Source: Siphonodentalium dalli (taxonomy: Eukaryota > Mollusca > Scaphopoda > Gadilida > Siphonodentaliidae). From it: 64,000 nt of DNA. Location of the stretch: the NCBI GenBank assembly GCA_032622095.1, contig CP136063.1:181017956-181081955 (forward strand). The letters are read 5' to 3'. The translations under genes and the position numbers were made by a program. Shown here piece after piece: positions 54,667 through 64,000 of the stretch. How positions within the stretch are numbered: position 1 is the stretch's first letter; every line of letters starts with the position of its first letter. The notes under the pieces are model-generated. The model was given only the letters and a program-made list of their open reading frames with translations, made no database searches and was not told where the DNA came from.

Positions 54667-54867
54667 TTAACCCTTTCTTTTCAAAATGAAATCTGCCATT
54701 AGTAATAAAAGTATAAATTGGAATGGCCTATTATTAAAATGGTTTTCACAAGAAATAAAACAGACAACAGATAATTCAAATGCAGAAGTATTCCTATTCG
54801 TTCATTTGTTGGACTTATTATCTTAACATACTACTCATCGATGAGTGTTTAGTAAATAATAGGTTAA
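54667..54867. mobile_element. Family B TTAA MITE, diverged (201 bp)
   Basis: TTAACCCTTTCTTTTCAAAA and GTTTAGTAAATAATAGGTTAA with TTAA at both ends; the body 'aaaagtataaattggaatgg' is recognisable. Confidence 0.75.
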
Positions 54868-54926
54868 AAAGTCTGTGGGATATTCAATCCTGGCACAATA
54901 CATCGGATATAATTGATTCAGACATT

Positions 54927-54990
54927 GTACTTTCATCGCATCAAATAGTATAGGGTGGCCTGCTATATTGTATTTGATGGGATGAAAGTA
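54927..54990. repeat. Small foldback
   Basis: Arms 'tactttcatcgcatcaaata' and 'tatttgatgggatgaaagta' around a short GGCC-containing loop. Confidence 0.65.
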
Positions 54991-55098
54991 CGACATCTGT
55001 AATGGGCCTGTCACGCTCTCCAGAACATCTGTTGGAAAACATATGGGCCGGATTCATCATCTTGAGATTAATACCTGTTTACAGAAACCCCTCTGTCT

Positions 55099-55257
55099 AA
55101 ACCTTTCTATACTAATTACTCATTGATGAGTAGTTCCCTTAGGCAATGTTCAGATAATAAGTTCAACAAATGACATATGGCCATTTGTTGAACTTATTAT
55201 CTGAATATTTCCTAATGGAACTACTCGTCAATGAGTAATTAGTATAGAAAGTGTTAA
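55099..55257. mobile_element. Family B palindromic derivative (159 bp)
   Basis: 'aacctttctatactaattac' and 'gtaattagtatagaaagtgttaa' (in part) are the ends. The two arms are complementary through 'tcagataataagttcaac' to a centre at GACATATGGCC. This copy appears to be two right ends joined head to head. Confidence 0.72.
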
Positions 55258-55299
55258 TGCATATTAATCTCATGTTTTGTGAATCTCACTTCTTTTCAG

Positions 55300-55413
55300 G
55301 AGTATCTCTCATCATGCTGTTGATGACAGGTTTGTTGGAGCCAATTAAAACCAGGCTGTATGGCGAGTTCCTCAAACTCCCTATCTATGAAGATATGGCA
55401 CCCTGGAATCTGA
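55300..55413 (+). CDS. Exon 20 of the unidentified gene
   Basis: Acceptor TCACTTCTTTTCAG and donor GTATGT bound 114 bp, phase 1 to phase 1. The peptide starts with a hydrophobic run, GVSLIMLLMTGLLEPIK, then TRLYGEFLKLPIYEDMAPWN. The EFLKLP segment matches EFIKLP of exon 13. Confidence 0.85.
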
Positions 55414-55573
55414 GTATGTGCATATAAAAATTGTTCTAATCATTATATTAGACATCATAAAATTATTATGGCATGGTTTTTTTTAAAGGGACATAAGTCA
55501 TTCGCAGTGAGTAAATGTGAAAATTCAAAAAGGTTTGTAAATCCATCATCACAAAGAAGTACATGGAGAAATA

Positions 55574-55862
55574 CAGTAATGCCCTAAATAATCGACTCCT
55601 TAACCACAGCAGAATTATGGGTAACTTTTCAGGATTTAGTCAGAAATATGGCTTGTTGCCATTCATTGGAAAGCTCTAACCACCGCAGAATTATGGGTAA
55701 CTTTTCAGGATTTAGTCAGAAATGTGGCTTGTTGCCATTCATCGGAAAGCTCTCACTGAGAGCTTTCTGATGAATGGCAACAATCCATATTTCTGAATAA
55801 ATCCTGAAAAGTTACCCATAATTCTGCTGTGGTTAAGGAGTCGATTATTTAGGGCATTACTA
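55574..55862. mobile_element. Family E palindromic MITE with a partly duplicated left arm
   Basis: 'tacagtaatgccctaaataa' and 'ttatttagggcattactata' mark the ends. The segment 'ccgcagaattatgggtaact' to 'gccattcatcggaaagctc' occurs twice in tandem (55607-55677 and 55682-55752) before the inverted arm, so one arm was duplicated. Confidence 0.78.
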
Positions 55863-57057
55863 TATTTAGACTTTGTTCTTATTGTTATTATTGATAACTC
55901 TCCAGTGACGAGATTTTTCATGTTGAAATCATTGTAACCAGTACTGTTACAGTGGAACTTACTGCACAATTAGCGATGTTTGTTGACAAATGACTGTAAC
56001 AGTTTTGTTTACATAACAATGGTTTCAACATGCAAAGTTTCGTTATTTGAGAACTATCAATAATGAATATAAGAACAAAGTTTATCTATTTTATTTAGTT
56101 TACAGGGTAAAAAATAATAGATATGAGTCGAAGAAACACTTTTATCGATTAATATTGATTGGTAGATAGATTTATGCCGCATGCTACACTCTCCGAACGA
56201 ACATGAGTCGTAAAATGTCCCAAATTTATTGTATGTATATTATACCAGAAAATTTTAAATAAAATCAATATTTATTGAGAGAAGCATTTCCTGACAGGGG
56301 TAATCAATTCATATTTATTATTTTATACCCAGGAAACTATATAAAATTTGTTATAAGAAGATAAAGACTTCTAAGAAATTCACCTTTTTTTCCATTTATT
56401 TTTTCAAATCCGCCCTTTTATTTCAACTTGAGACCACATGATTCCTGAAAGTGTATGATGGGGAAAACATGCTCTCAGATAACCCCTGATATTTTATGAG
56501 ATATCTTGAGGCATGGTAGTCATAACATGATGAAACTTTTGGAAAATATAGTCTAGTATATGTGCTGACCATACCCGGTATCTCAAAGATCTTTCAAGAC
56601 CTTTGAGATACATTGTTAGCAGTTTCTTGTGGCAATTCTGCATTTTCAGTGAATTCTGCATTTTCCTGGAATAACATTGCACTTTGCCAGTTAGCTATTT
56701 TGTGAAATCTCGTTATTCCTGTATTAGTCAAATTATTTCTTCATTAGAAACAATATTTAACAGTTGAATTACATCTACATATACTATATTAATTGCCCTT
56801 TCTAAATATATCTTAGTAATTTTATGACAAATGACTAAATAACTCCACCAGTCCACATTCTGACTCACAGGCGATGTTGCCTCCAACTTAGAGCATATAT
56901 CTTATCTGAAGGCTGCGTAGCGGGCACGATTCGCGTAGTTTGCCATCTGCAAACTGTCATTGCACCCATTGTGTTATAATTTGGCACATTTGTCAATGCA
57001 CTACATGTATATAATATATATGAACAAGTTGACTGATATGTTGTGCTTTTACAACAG
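55863..57057. other. Intron 20, distal part
   Basis: A repeat relative of 46260-47030 lies at 56100-56370. A small hairpin at 56575-56612 pairs 'atctcaaagatctttcaag' with 'cctttgagat'. The remainder is unique. Confidence 0.45.
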
Positions 57058-57140
57058 TTTTTCAGAATGGCCAATTGGAGTACATAGATTATGACAGCAG
57101 AAATCGTACATATGACCATCTGGTACCCCTTGCATATCAG
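57058..57140 (+). CDS. Exon 21 of the unidentified gene
   Basis: Acceptor GTGCTTTTACAACAG and donor GTAGGC bound 83 bp, phase 1 to phase 0. The peptide reads FQNGQLEYIDYDSRNRTYDH and LVPLAYQ with one sequon (NRT). A second AG eight bases downstream is possible but loses phase. Confidence 0.8.
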
Positions 57141-57404
57141 GTAGGCTACCTGGATCTTCATTCTCTAATTTGTGCCACAATTTGGTAATTACCTAAAACA
57201 CCCACCAATTTCTCTATTGATTGTTTTAGGGCCTTTGCAGACGCTGGTGTTGAGAGCAAAAATTGTGTTGCAAGTGACATGAGCAAGTTTTGTGTTGTCG
57301 GCATCTAAACATTGACTGTTGATTGTCATTGAATTACTTCGGGTTTCATGTTTTTCAGTCAAAAGTTAATTTGAAGCCACCACAATGTCTACTCGTACTA
57401 TGAC

Positions 57405-57672
57405 AACAAGTCTGCAAATAGTGTGTTTGTCATTTTCACAATTAGGTCCCCAGAGGGTGAATTTAGTGATGCTATCCCTTCAGTTACTATATCCCTTTTG
57501 CAGAAGAAAAAAAATGCATAATCGAGGGGCCCAATGGGTCACCAGCTTCAACTGGGAAACTTCAATCAGATTATGATAATAAAAAAAATTTCAATCAGAT
57601 CCTAGGTCTCCCATAGCAGTTGAGGCCTAAGCAGAATGAGGTTCCCAGAGGCTGAATTTAGTAATGCTAGCC
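57405..57672. mobile_element. Family C MITE, internally reduced
   Basis: Left 'ctgcaaatagtgtgtttgtc' and 'gtccccagagggtgaattta'; the interior is short; right 'gaggcctaagcagaatgagg' and 'ctgaatttagtaatgctagc'. The right end is truncated. Confidence 0.65.
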
Positions 57673-57799
57673 CACATTAAACATCAGATGCAGATATAAT
57701 GGATGATGCAACGCTCGCAATACCGTCTGTAAAGGCATTTAGGGAACCACATGTATAACATGTCATTGTTTTAGCATATGCAGGCGCCAGTAATACTTA

Positions 57800-57925
57800 T
57801 CCAGTATTATATTTTCGTCTGTCTGTCGTCTGCTTACATTTTCTGAACACCCCTCTAGAAGAATAATAGAATATTCTAATGTATAATTCTATAACTGAAT
57901 ATAAGAATCCATTTAGTATGGTCAT
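57800..57925. mobile_element. Family B MITE fragment, reverse orientation
   Basis: 'gtctgtcgtctgcttacatt', 'aagaataatagaatattctaatg' (in part) and 'ataagaatccatttagtatgg'. Confidence 0.55.
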
Positions 57926-58480
57926 CAGGAAATGATGGAATATTATAGGAGATGAAATGTATAAAGCTAGATTTTGATCTGCCAAAAATATACTGCAAAA
58001 TTACATTTAGTCGTTCTGGTCCAATTTTCATGCCTTTCGTGGTCGCTGATAACCACATTTAAAAACTCCATGAAAAATGTTCATCAACAAACATTTTGCC
58101 AACGTAAATTATAGGGGATGTCATTTTGGAAAATACTATGTGGGAGATAAGTCTATTAAACCATGCAGGTGAATATTCACGTTTAGGGAGGTGATCTGGG
58201 GTGTATTATTGAAAGAATAGCCACATTCTAAGAATTATGTTAAAATCAATCTAGCTTGAAGAAAATAAATTTGAGATTGTTATACAGGTGCTGACAGTGG
58301 TCGAATATCAATTTTGCCATTTTAAACCAGCTTTTAAGATTGTGAGTTATCTTTTCATCATGTCATTTGCAGTTTCGGTGTTCATTTTATATGGTGTGCA
58401 TATAGCTTAATTAGGTGTTGACTTTGGTAAATAAACCCCATCATCACTGATTGTTTTGATGTACATTCACCTAGCTTATG

Positions 58481-58604
58481 TTGCCTTATGTAATAAAATA
58501 CTGTTGTTAGGCCCAAAAAAGTTGCCTTATGTAATAAAATACTGTCATTAGGCCCAAAAAAGTTGCCTTATGTTATAAAATACTGTCGTTGGGCCCAAAA
58601 ACAA
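58481..58604. repeat. Three tandem units of about 41 bp
   Basis: Units start 'gttgccttatgtaataaaat' and end 'ttaggcccaaaaaa'; the third has a few changes. No coding potential. Confidence 0.85.
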
Positions 58605-59107
58605 AAATATTTTAGTCTCAGACAATTTTTTTTCTGAATCAATGAGGGAGGGAGGACTTTATTTTCTTGTGCACATCGTAAGCATGGATCATGATAGCTT
58701 CCCTTGTCTAGTAATAGTCAGAAAATGTGGAGGGAACATTGTTTTGCATATACACTCATTTAATCTGATATAAAAATTACATTGTGCTACTAGTATACCT
58801 GCATGACATAGGTGTTACCAATAATGTTCTAATGCCCCTGACTGACTATTGTTATTGTTGTCTATACATTGACACTTCTCCATTATAACATGTGAACCTA
58901 AATTTCCTCCAGTGCCTTTTAATTGTTCTGGAGTTGCAATTAGTACACCAGACTATGATTATCAGCTAATCGTTTTCTTCAATGAAGTCATCTACTTAAC
59001 GTTCTATGTCACTATAGGTATAATAGTGAATATTAATAGTCAATTAATAATCAATCTATCAATCACAGAGATATGATAAGAGTTCATATATGTTGCATTT
59101 GAAGATG

Positions 59108-59220
59108 CATAATCCGATTTAACGCCCCTAGATTACTATTTCTTTGGCTTTGTGGTTAAAAATATTAGATTTGAGTCGAGGAACCCACCCATCAAAGCCT
59201 AGAGTGATCATATTTTGAGT
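59108..59220. mobile_element. Family D fragment
   Basis: 'ataatccgatttaacgcccc' and 'gattactatttctttggctt', then 'ttgagtcgaggaacccaccc', the left arm of family D lacking its TTAAAGGTACTC end. Confidence 0.65.
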
Positions 59221-59971
59221 TTTGAAATCTGTTATTTTCACCACCTCAAATATTTGGCGGCATGGTAAATATTCGACGAGTGCCGACCGACATACTCCCG
59301 ATACTAAATTACATTGAACAAAATGTTGATATATAAAACTTTTTGGGCAATTTTGTACTATGTCTAAATTAAGTTCAAAAAACTGTGCACCACAATACCT
59401 CAATGATAAGATATGTACCACCGAGGCATCTCTGATCTGAGAACTTAATGCTCTTAGCATATCCAAAGGTTGATAGTAGTTTTGGTGACATGTCGTTTTC
59501 CATAGCCGGACCGAATCTCTGGAATGCTCTTCTGTTGATCATCCGCAACTGTCCTGGATATGATGAATTCAAAGGTCAAAATTCATTTATTCATGGAATA
59601 TTATTCTGAACATTTGAGCATGGAACTAATGAACCAGCTTTCAATGCGGGCTACATAATTATCGCATGTCTGAACTGTAAATTTGTTTATTTATTTTAAT
59701 GTTTGCAAGCACCTTGAAACCTCAGTGATATGTGCGGAATATAAGAAAACAGAGATGCCAGAGCATAAGCAAGCAGCAGATCATTTATCCCACGGGTTGC
59801 TACATGTATATATTGGAAGGGAAAACCCGCGATGGCTATAAATAGATATGACAGTACTGCATATATTCAATCAAATATACTGCAGTACATGCGGAGCGAT
59901 ATGGAAATCAGACACTCAATTTGCCAGCTTCTATTCCTCACTTCTAATGCCTTTGTTTGTGTGTCCTAAAG
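59221..59971. other. Intron 21, distal part
   Basis: On the minus strand of 59500-59560 and the plus strand near 59485-59535 there are short open stretches. The plus-strand phrase SFGDMSFSIAGPNLWNALL recalls LINE reverse-transcriptase C-terminal sequences (typically F-S-x-x-G-P-x-L-W-N-x-L), so a very short LINE remnant is likely at about 59483-59545. Confidence 0.5.
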
Positions 59972-60083
59972 GGACGAGTATATGCTAAAGCATTGGAACA
60001 AAGCCCATCGAGATTGAGGGAGGAACTATTTCGTCTGGTGTCAGGTCACATGGATAATCACACGGACATCATACAGCCTTTTG
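59972..60083 (+). CDS. Exon 22 of the unidentified gene
   Basis: Acceptor GTGTGTCCTAAAG and donor GTTAGA bound 112 bp, phase 0 to phase 1. The peptide GRVYAKALEQSPSRLREELF then RLVSGHMDNHTDIIQPF is helical with one sequon (NHT). Confidence 0.82.
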
Positions 60084-60520
60084 GTTAGAACATTCGCCCG
60101 GCTCGGTCGACAATTATTTAGCGTCCCACCCTCCCACCCAGTATTCCTCCTTCCGTTTTGGGAGGAGGCATCCCTGTTGCTAACAGCTATGCTTAGTGTC
60201 TTTCAGGACTAGATAGGTGATCGTTGCCAGGACCCCATGGTTGGCGCTTGGGTGGTACCAAAAAAGGGCCTTCACCAATGACAAGAAAGCTGGAGGGCCA
60301 TAAACCCGTTTCCAACTACCTGTTGCTTTAGTGATTAATAAATGGTAGTCATTAAGGCAAACCTGTCTTGTTATTAATAACAACCATGTGGGATAAATGT
60401 GTGATATGATATAGTTGACAGTGGCAATATTTTTTTTTTTGGCAAATAATCAATTCTGATAACTGAAGAATTTTTTTTGTTGTTGTTGAAATCTGATATG
60501 AGGACCGTCAAATCCGGATT
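60084..60520. other. Intron 22, proximal part
   Basis: Nothing recognised. Confidence 0.35.
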
Positions 60521-60968
60521 GAGTCCCTTCAATGCTGAATACGTATGGACATGTTGGTAAAAACATACCAAAATAATTTTGAAAAAAAAATAAAAAAAAT
60601 TTGGTCATAACAGGTCATATCATCAAAAATCGAATTAAAACATCCAGTATTTATTTATTTCAATACGACGGTGTCTGAGACTCAAAATAAAATATAAAAA
60701 TGTTTATTTGGCCTTAGCCGAATTGCCAGTAGGTAACAAAAGCTGAGTCCATTCAATGCTGAATACGTATGGACATGTTGGTAAAAACATACCAAAATAA
60801 TTTTGAAAAAAAAATAAAAACATTTTGGTCATAACAGGTCATATCATCAAAAATCGAATTAAAACATCCAGTATTTATTTATTTCAATACGACGGTGTCT
60901 GAGACTCAAAATAAAATATAAAAATGTTTATTTGGCCTTAGCCGAATTGCCAGTAGGTAACAAAAGCT
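60521..60968. repeat. 224-bp tandem duplication
   Basis: The segment beginning 'gagtcccttcaatgctgaat' is repeated immediately as 'gagtccattcaatgctgaat' and runs to 'gtaggtaacaaaagct' in both. Differences are limited to a few bases and A-run length, so it is recent. Confidence 0.92.
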
Positions 60969-61376
60969 CAATCATGTGGTGTGTTAGTTACATGAATGCC
61001 TGCATTCTGAATGCGGCATTTCTGACGGTCCGCCAAGGTGTCTGTTTCTCCGACTCGATTGTTATTGGGAGTTTCCAGGTTAACAGTTAGCAGACCCCTG
61101 AACTTACGAGCCATGAAAATTGATACCAATGAAATTAAAGCCATTCATAGTAAGCCTGGCCAAATGTGCACGTTTGACCTCCTCCAGCTGATCTATAGGT
61201 GATTTGATCTATCATCCTTGGCTGTTTTGGTCCAGAAACGACACACCGACAAGGCTGTTATGGTCACTAAAGGGTTATTGTCCTCTGAAAACAGCTCAAC
61301 ACATCGGCAGGGAATGGACTGGCATATCATAATATATTAATCATATTGTGAAAACCTAATTATTTTGTTTTAACAG

Positions 61377-61428
61377 GCATCTGCAGTTTTGGCGAATTTT
61401 GCAAGAACAGTGCAAGATTTTGGAAAAT
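61377..61428 (+). CDS. Exon 23 of the unidentified gene
   Basis: A T-rich tract and TTTTAACAG precede it; donor GTAAAG follows after 52 bp, phase 1 to phase 2. The peptide is ICSFGEFCKNSARFWK with a C-x5-C pair. A longer phase 0 reading to GTAAGC at 61441 is open but breaks phase with exon 22. Confidence 0.75.
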
Positions 61429-61752
61429 GTAAAGGTCAAGCTAAGTAAGCCCTCTAGTATTTCTTATTATTTAATTTTCATTAAATACCAACATCGTTTG
61501 GTGATGGTATTCCGATAAATCGGATCATGATAGTATCATGATCCGTTTCCAGATCATGTGTGTCTGAATCAGAACGAGGCTCCTGGACTATTTTCAATTG
61601 AGAAATTTAATCTTAAAATTGTTGTTGATTAACTTGTTGCGATTCGTTAATTAAATTTTAATTAAACTGATCCCTTTTAAAAATAAAAATATTTCAGAGG
61701 TTGTTTGTAATAATTAAGTTCAATTAGTCATATAATACACATATTATTACTA

Positions 61753-61904
61753 AAGTGAAGTAATCTGAGTCTCCACCTCACGTCTCGTTGAGAAGGTGAT
61801 ATCCCGGATCAGACTCACATCTTGCGGCAGCTCGTCTGATCCAGGATCTGACCTTCTCAACTCGGTGTGATATGGAGACTCAGATCACTTCACTATAGTG
61901 ATAA
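61753..61904. repeat. Foldback palindrome (152 bp)
   Basis: Arms 'aagtgaagtaatctgagtct' and 'agactcagatcacttcacta', then 'ttgagaaggt' / 'accttctcaa' and 'ggatcagac' / 'gtctgatcc', with the centre near CTTGCGGCAG. Confidence 0.82.
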
Positions 61905-61957
61905 TCTCTATTTATCTAATTTAAGAGCCAAGGCTTCTCTCCTGCACGATAAACCTG

Positions 61958-62207
61958 AACCCTTTCGTTACTATATACTCAATGGTGAGTAAGTTCCCTT
62001 AGGAATTGTTCAGACAATAAGTTCAACAAATGTTTGAACTTATTATCTGAACATTTCCCACCAATGAATAGCATTCCTTCTGCACTTTTTCTTTTGTCAT
62101 CTGCGGTATTCATATTTCCTGAAATCTTTCCAGACGAACTATAATAGACCCTTCCAATTTTTACTTTTATAACTGTGTGGGAGTATCCATTTAGTAGAAA
62201 GGGATAA
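61958..62207. mobile_element. Family B MITE with inverted left part (about 250 bp)
   Basis: 'aaccctttcgttactatata', 'actcaatggtgagtaagttcc' (in part), the foldback 'acaataagttcaacaaatg', and the right 'gagtatccatttagtagaaag'. Here the usual right end sits at the left and the ATGGATTC end at the right, so the element is reversed. Confidence 0.72.
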
Positions 62208-62539
62208 TGAAGCCCAATTGCACTGTGGGGTGGTGGTTGGGTGGTTTATCCTTTAATAGTCTCATATCTAGTTTCTTCTAAAGTTATGGCCTTTAAGAGT
62301 TTAAAATACGTCCATCTCTTTGTCGAAATCCATCATCTTTTATCAGATATGCATGATCTCTGGTATATTTATGAACCACAATCACACCACATTTCTGGTA
62401 GTTATATGCTCCATTCTTGGTGTGCATTTTGTCAATGCTGCCAAATTTCAGCACAAACTGGAGCCTATTTCAAAGTAATTATGTTATTTCTCCCGAAGAG
62501 CCCAACATGTACTAAACCCTTTCTATAAAAAAAATAAAT

Positions 62540-62812
62540 ACAGTGGGCTAGCATCACCAAATTCACCCTCTGGGAACCCCATTCTATTTAGGCTCAACTG
62601 CTATGGGATACCTAGGATCAGATTGGAGTTCCCCATTTTGTTACCTCGATTATGTATTTTATCTTCTGCAAATTAGGGGAGATAGAAACTTCCCAGAAGG
62701 GAAAAAGTAACTTAAAACAATGTTAATTTGAGACTATAGATAGTTCCCAGAAGATGAGGCCTAAGAAGAATGAGGTACCCAGAGGGTGAATTTGGTGATG
62801 CTAGCCCGCTTT
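62540..62812. mobile_element. Family C MITE, reverse orientation, cut next to exon 24
   Basis: 'gctagcatcaccaaattcac', 'ctgggaaccccattctattt', the interior 'gatcagattggagttcccca' and 'cccagaagatgaggcctaag', then 'tttggtgatgctagcccgc'. It ends about 16 bp before exon 24, so the intron's 3' end is partly MITE-derived. Confidence 0.72.
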
Positions 62813-62828
62813 GTATTTCTCCTTTCAG

Positions 62829-62892
62829 AACAAACTACGGATTTAATGTGATAGCTGACTGCATTAGCAGTGACTTTACAGGTCCATGTGAT
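62829..62892 (+). CDS. Exon 24 of the unidentified gene
   Basis: Acceptor TTCTCCTTTCAG and donor GTGAGT bound 64 bp, phase 2 to phase 0. The peptide NYGFNVIADCISSDFTGPCD carries two cysteines. With exon 23 this makes four cysteines in about 38 residues, the first cysteine-rich stretch in the chain and possibly the start of a disulfide-stabilised module. Confidence 0.82.
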
Positions 62893-62934
62893 GTGAGTAT
62901 ACAACACCTCTTCATCCAAACTCAGGACTCAAAA

Positions 62935-62998
62935 TATGGTACTGGACATTTTCAGAATGAGGTCCCTAGAGGGTGAATTTAGTAATGCTTTCATTCTT
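62935..62998. mobile_element. Family C MITE left-arm fragment, interrupted
   Basis: 'atggtactggacattttcag', 'aatgaggtccctagagggtg' and 'aatttagtaatgct'. The TTAA element at 63013 begins shortly after; the family C right arm returns at 63420-63640, so the family C copy was probably the target. Confidence 0.65.
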
Positions 62999-63012
62999 TT
63001 TTTCTTTTTCTT

Positions 63013-63400
63013 TTAACCCTTTACCCAACAGAACCGCCCTGTGCCAATGCATTCTCTTATATATGCGAGTCGACCATAGGTCGCCTCGCATATATAAGAG
63101 AATGCATTGGCTTAACACATTAAAAATTATAAAATTGTTAAAGAATGTAAGAAAAAATGGTAAAAAATTTTTTTTTAGGCCAATGCATTCTCTTATATAT
63201 GCAAGGCGACCTATGGTCGACTCGCATATATAAGAGAATGCATTGGCACAGGGCATAACTGTAACTATCACAATGTGGTCAAGGAACCGGTTCCAATGAT
63301 ATCCATATTTGTATGGTTCTATTGAGACAGACCAAAGATATTTTAGGCTGTTGAAGCTTTATTTGGCCGGTTTTGGCCGGTTTGTTGGGTAAAGGGTTAA
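63013..63400. mobile_element. Complete TTAA MITE, inverted copy of 22444-22827 (388 bp)
   Basis: TTAACCCTTTACCCAACAGA and TTTGTTGGGTAAAGGGTTAA with TTAA at both ends. It contains 'ccggttttggccggtttg' and the double hairpin around TCGACCATAGGTCGCC. It appears colinear with the reverse complement of the other copy with few differences. Confidence 0.88.
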
Positions 63401-63640
63401 TTTAGCTTCTCTATATCCCCAAATTGGACACTACACAATGCATAATTGAGTGCTCAATGGGTGCACATCACTATCTTCACCATCTGGGAACTGAAATCTG
63501 TGTCTCCCGTAGCAGATGGGGCCATGCAGAAAGAATTCCCCAGAGAGTGAATTTGGTGATGCTAGCCAACTGTGTGGAGTAGCATCACTAAATTCACCCC
63601 TCTGAGGACCTCATTCGGCAAATGTCCAGCACCATATTTT
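63401..63640. mobile_element. Family C MITE, right part
   Basis: 'tgtctcccgtagcagatggg', 'gagagtgaatttggtgatgc' and the mirrored 'gcatcactaaattcacccct', closing 'caaatgtccagcaccatatt' 'ttgagg'. It pairs with 62935-62998 as the other end of one copy. Confidence 0.65.
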
Positions 63641-63942
63641 GAGGACTGTCTAAGTGCCACCGCACACGCTGCGATTAAAATCGTAAGTGGGGAAAATCGC
63701 AGGTGGAGAAAAGTGACTTGCCCGCAGACGCTACGGTGCTGCGATGTATGCAGCTGCGATTTTATCCACGTGATCGATCACATGATAGCAAAATGTGATA
63801 TCACATTCTCCGCATTATGCAATTATATACATATACATGGCATGTATCTCAATTTTCTAAACTAACAAGTTGAACTTGAAAGTTCAAGTGAAATTGAATA
63901 TTTTTTTATTTTGACATTTTTGTATACCTGTCAACTCCACAG

Positions 63943-64000
63943 CTGCCCCAATTTCAACAATTGTGGCAGCCCTCTTCTCCTTGTCTGCATAGCATCTCCA
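63943..64000 (+). CDS. Possible partial exon 25, cut by the window end
   Basis: A pyrimidine-rich stretch and CAACTCCACAG precede an open stretch to the end of the window. In the expected phase 0 it reads LPQFQQLWQPSSPCLHSIS. Another frame gives a cysteine-rich reading (CPNFNNCG) that would look module-like but does not fit the phase of exon 24. Too short to decide. Confidence 0.28.
   Translation, partial: MPQFQQLWQPSSPCLHSIS

Larger units (their letters stand above)
38..62892 (+). other. Unidentified multi-exon host gene, open at both ends
   Basis: Twenty-four candidate exons on the plus strand join without a stop, and exon phases agree at every junction, giving 987 codons. The product is unrecognised. 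It has about 14 N-x-S/T sequons, hydrophobic stretches in exons 1, 10, 12 and 20, few cysteines until the last two exons, and a repeated F-[IL]-x-L-P motif. These features suggest a secreted, luminal or cell-surface region, which is inference. Helical blocks followed by strand-rich blocks loosely recall the REJ/GAIN region of polycystin-1-like proteins or a large extracellular domain of a transporter; neither is established. No start codon, signal peptide, stop codon or poly(A) signal is seen, so the gene continues on both sides. Introns range from about 0.7 to 8 kb and are full of transposon remnants. Confidence 0.8.

Noticed and set aside
61377-61440. Longer reading of exon 23 to GTAAGC
   Set aside because: It needs phase 0 entry, but exon 22 leaves in phase 1. 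The shorter exon fits both neighbours.

Overview
This is a gene-poor, AT-rich stretch of an animal nuclear genome. It has spliced exons with GT/AG borders, long introns, many DNA-transposon-derived MITEs, a tRNA-like SINE and a LINE fragment. There is no sign of prokaryotic organisation. The repeats that open with a TAGCTCACCTGAG hairpin followed by GTCCGTCCGTC runs, and the 'cccgtttt..aaaacggg' type repeat, recall repeats I associate with molluscs. My best guess is a mollusc or another lophotrochozoan, with moderate to low confidence and no species call.

Only one host gene can be supported. A plus-strand chain of 24 candidate coding exons runs from 38 to 62892 and is open at both ends. Every junction keeps reading frame and phase, giving 2961 coding bases, or 987 codons. 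I cannot name the family. The deduced protein has about 14 N-glycosylation sequons, several hydrophobic stretches, a recurring F-[IL]-x-L-P motif after a hydrophobic helix (exons 10, 13, 16 and 20), and a cysteine-containing end. This suggests a large extracellular or luminal region. Exons 5 and 6 are the weakest links.

The introns hold nearly everything else. Family A is built around a small hairpin core (CATTCTCTTATATATGCGAG), usually present in inverted pairs, and is carried inside at least four different outer shells. Family B (TTAACCCTTTCTATACTAAA ends) and family D (TTAAAGGTACTCAATCC ends) have TTAA borders of piggyBac type. Family C (CAAGCCTGCAAATA ends) has an 8-bp target duplication of hAT type. 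Family E (TACAGTAATGCCCTAAATAA ends) looks Tc1/mariner-like. Nested insertions are clear: a 1601-bp hAT-like element in a family C element (19002-20602), a SINE in a family B element (37283-38097), a family D element in a tandem array (6172-6648), and a 5.1-kb giant palindrome in a family A element.

The palindrome (40938-46044) is the most striking object. It has arms of about 2.3-2.4 kb, a 3-bp TAG target duplication, subterminal tandem repeats of about 150 bp, and a divergent pair of broken copies of one gene. That gene looks like a FEN/PIN-type nuclease-fold protein family seen in many marine invertebrate genomes. The window also has several unrelated near-perfect foldbacks of 100-170 bp, a 1.37-kb element with about 50-bp terminal inverted repeats, a possible 1.26-kb terminal-inverted-repeat element, and several tandem arrays.
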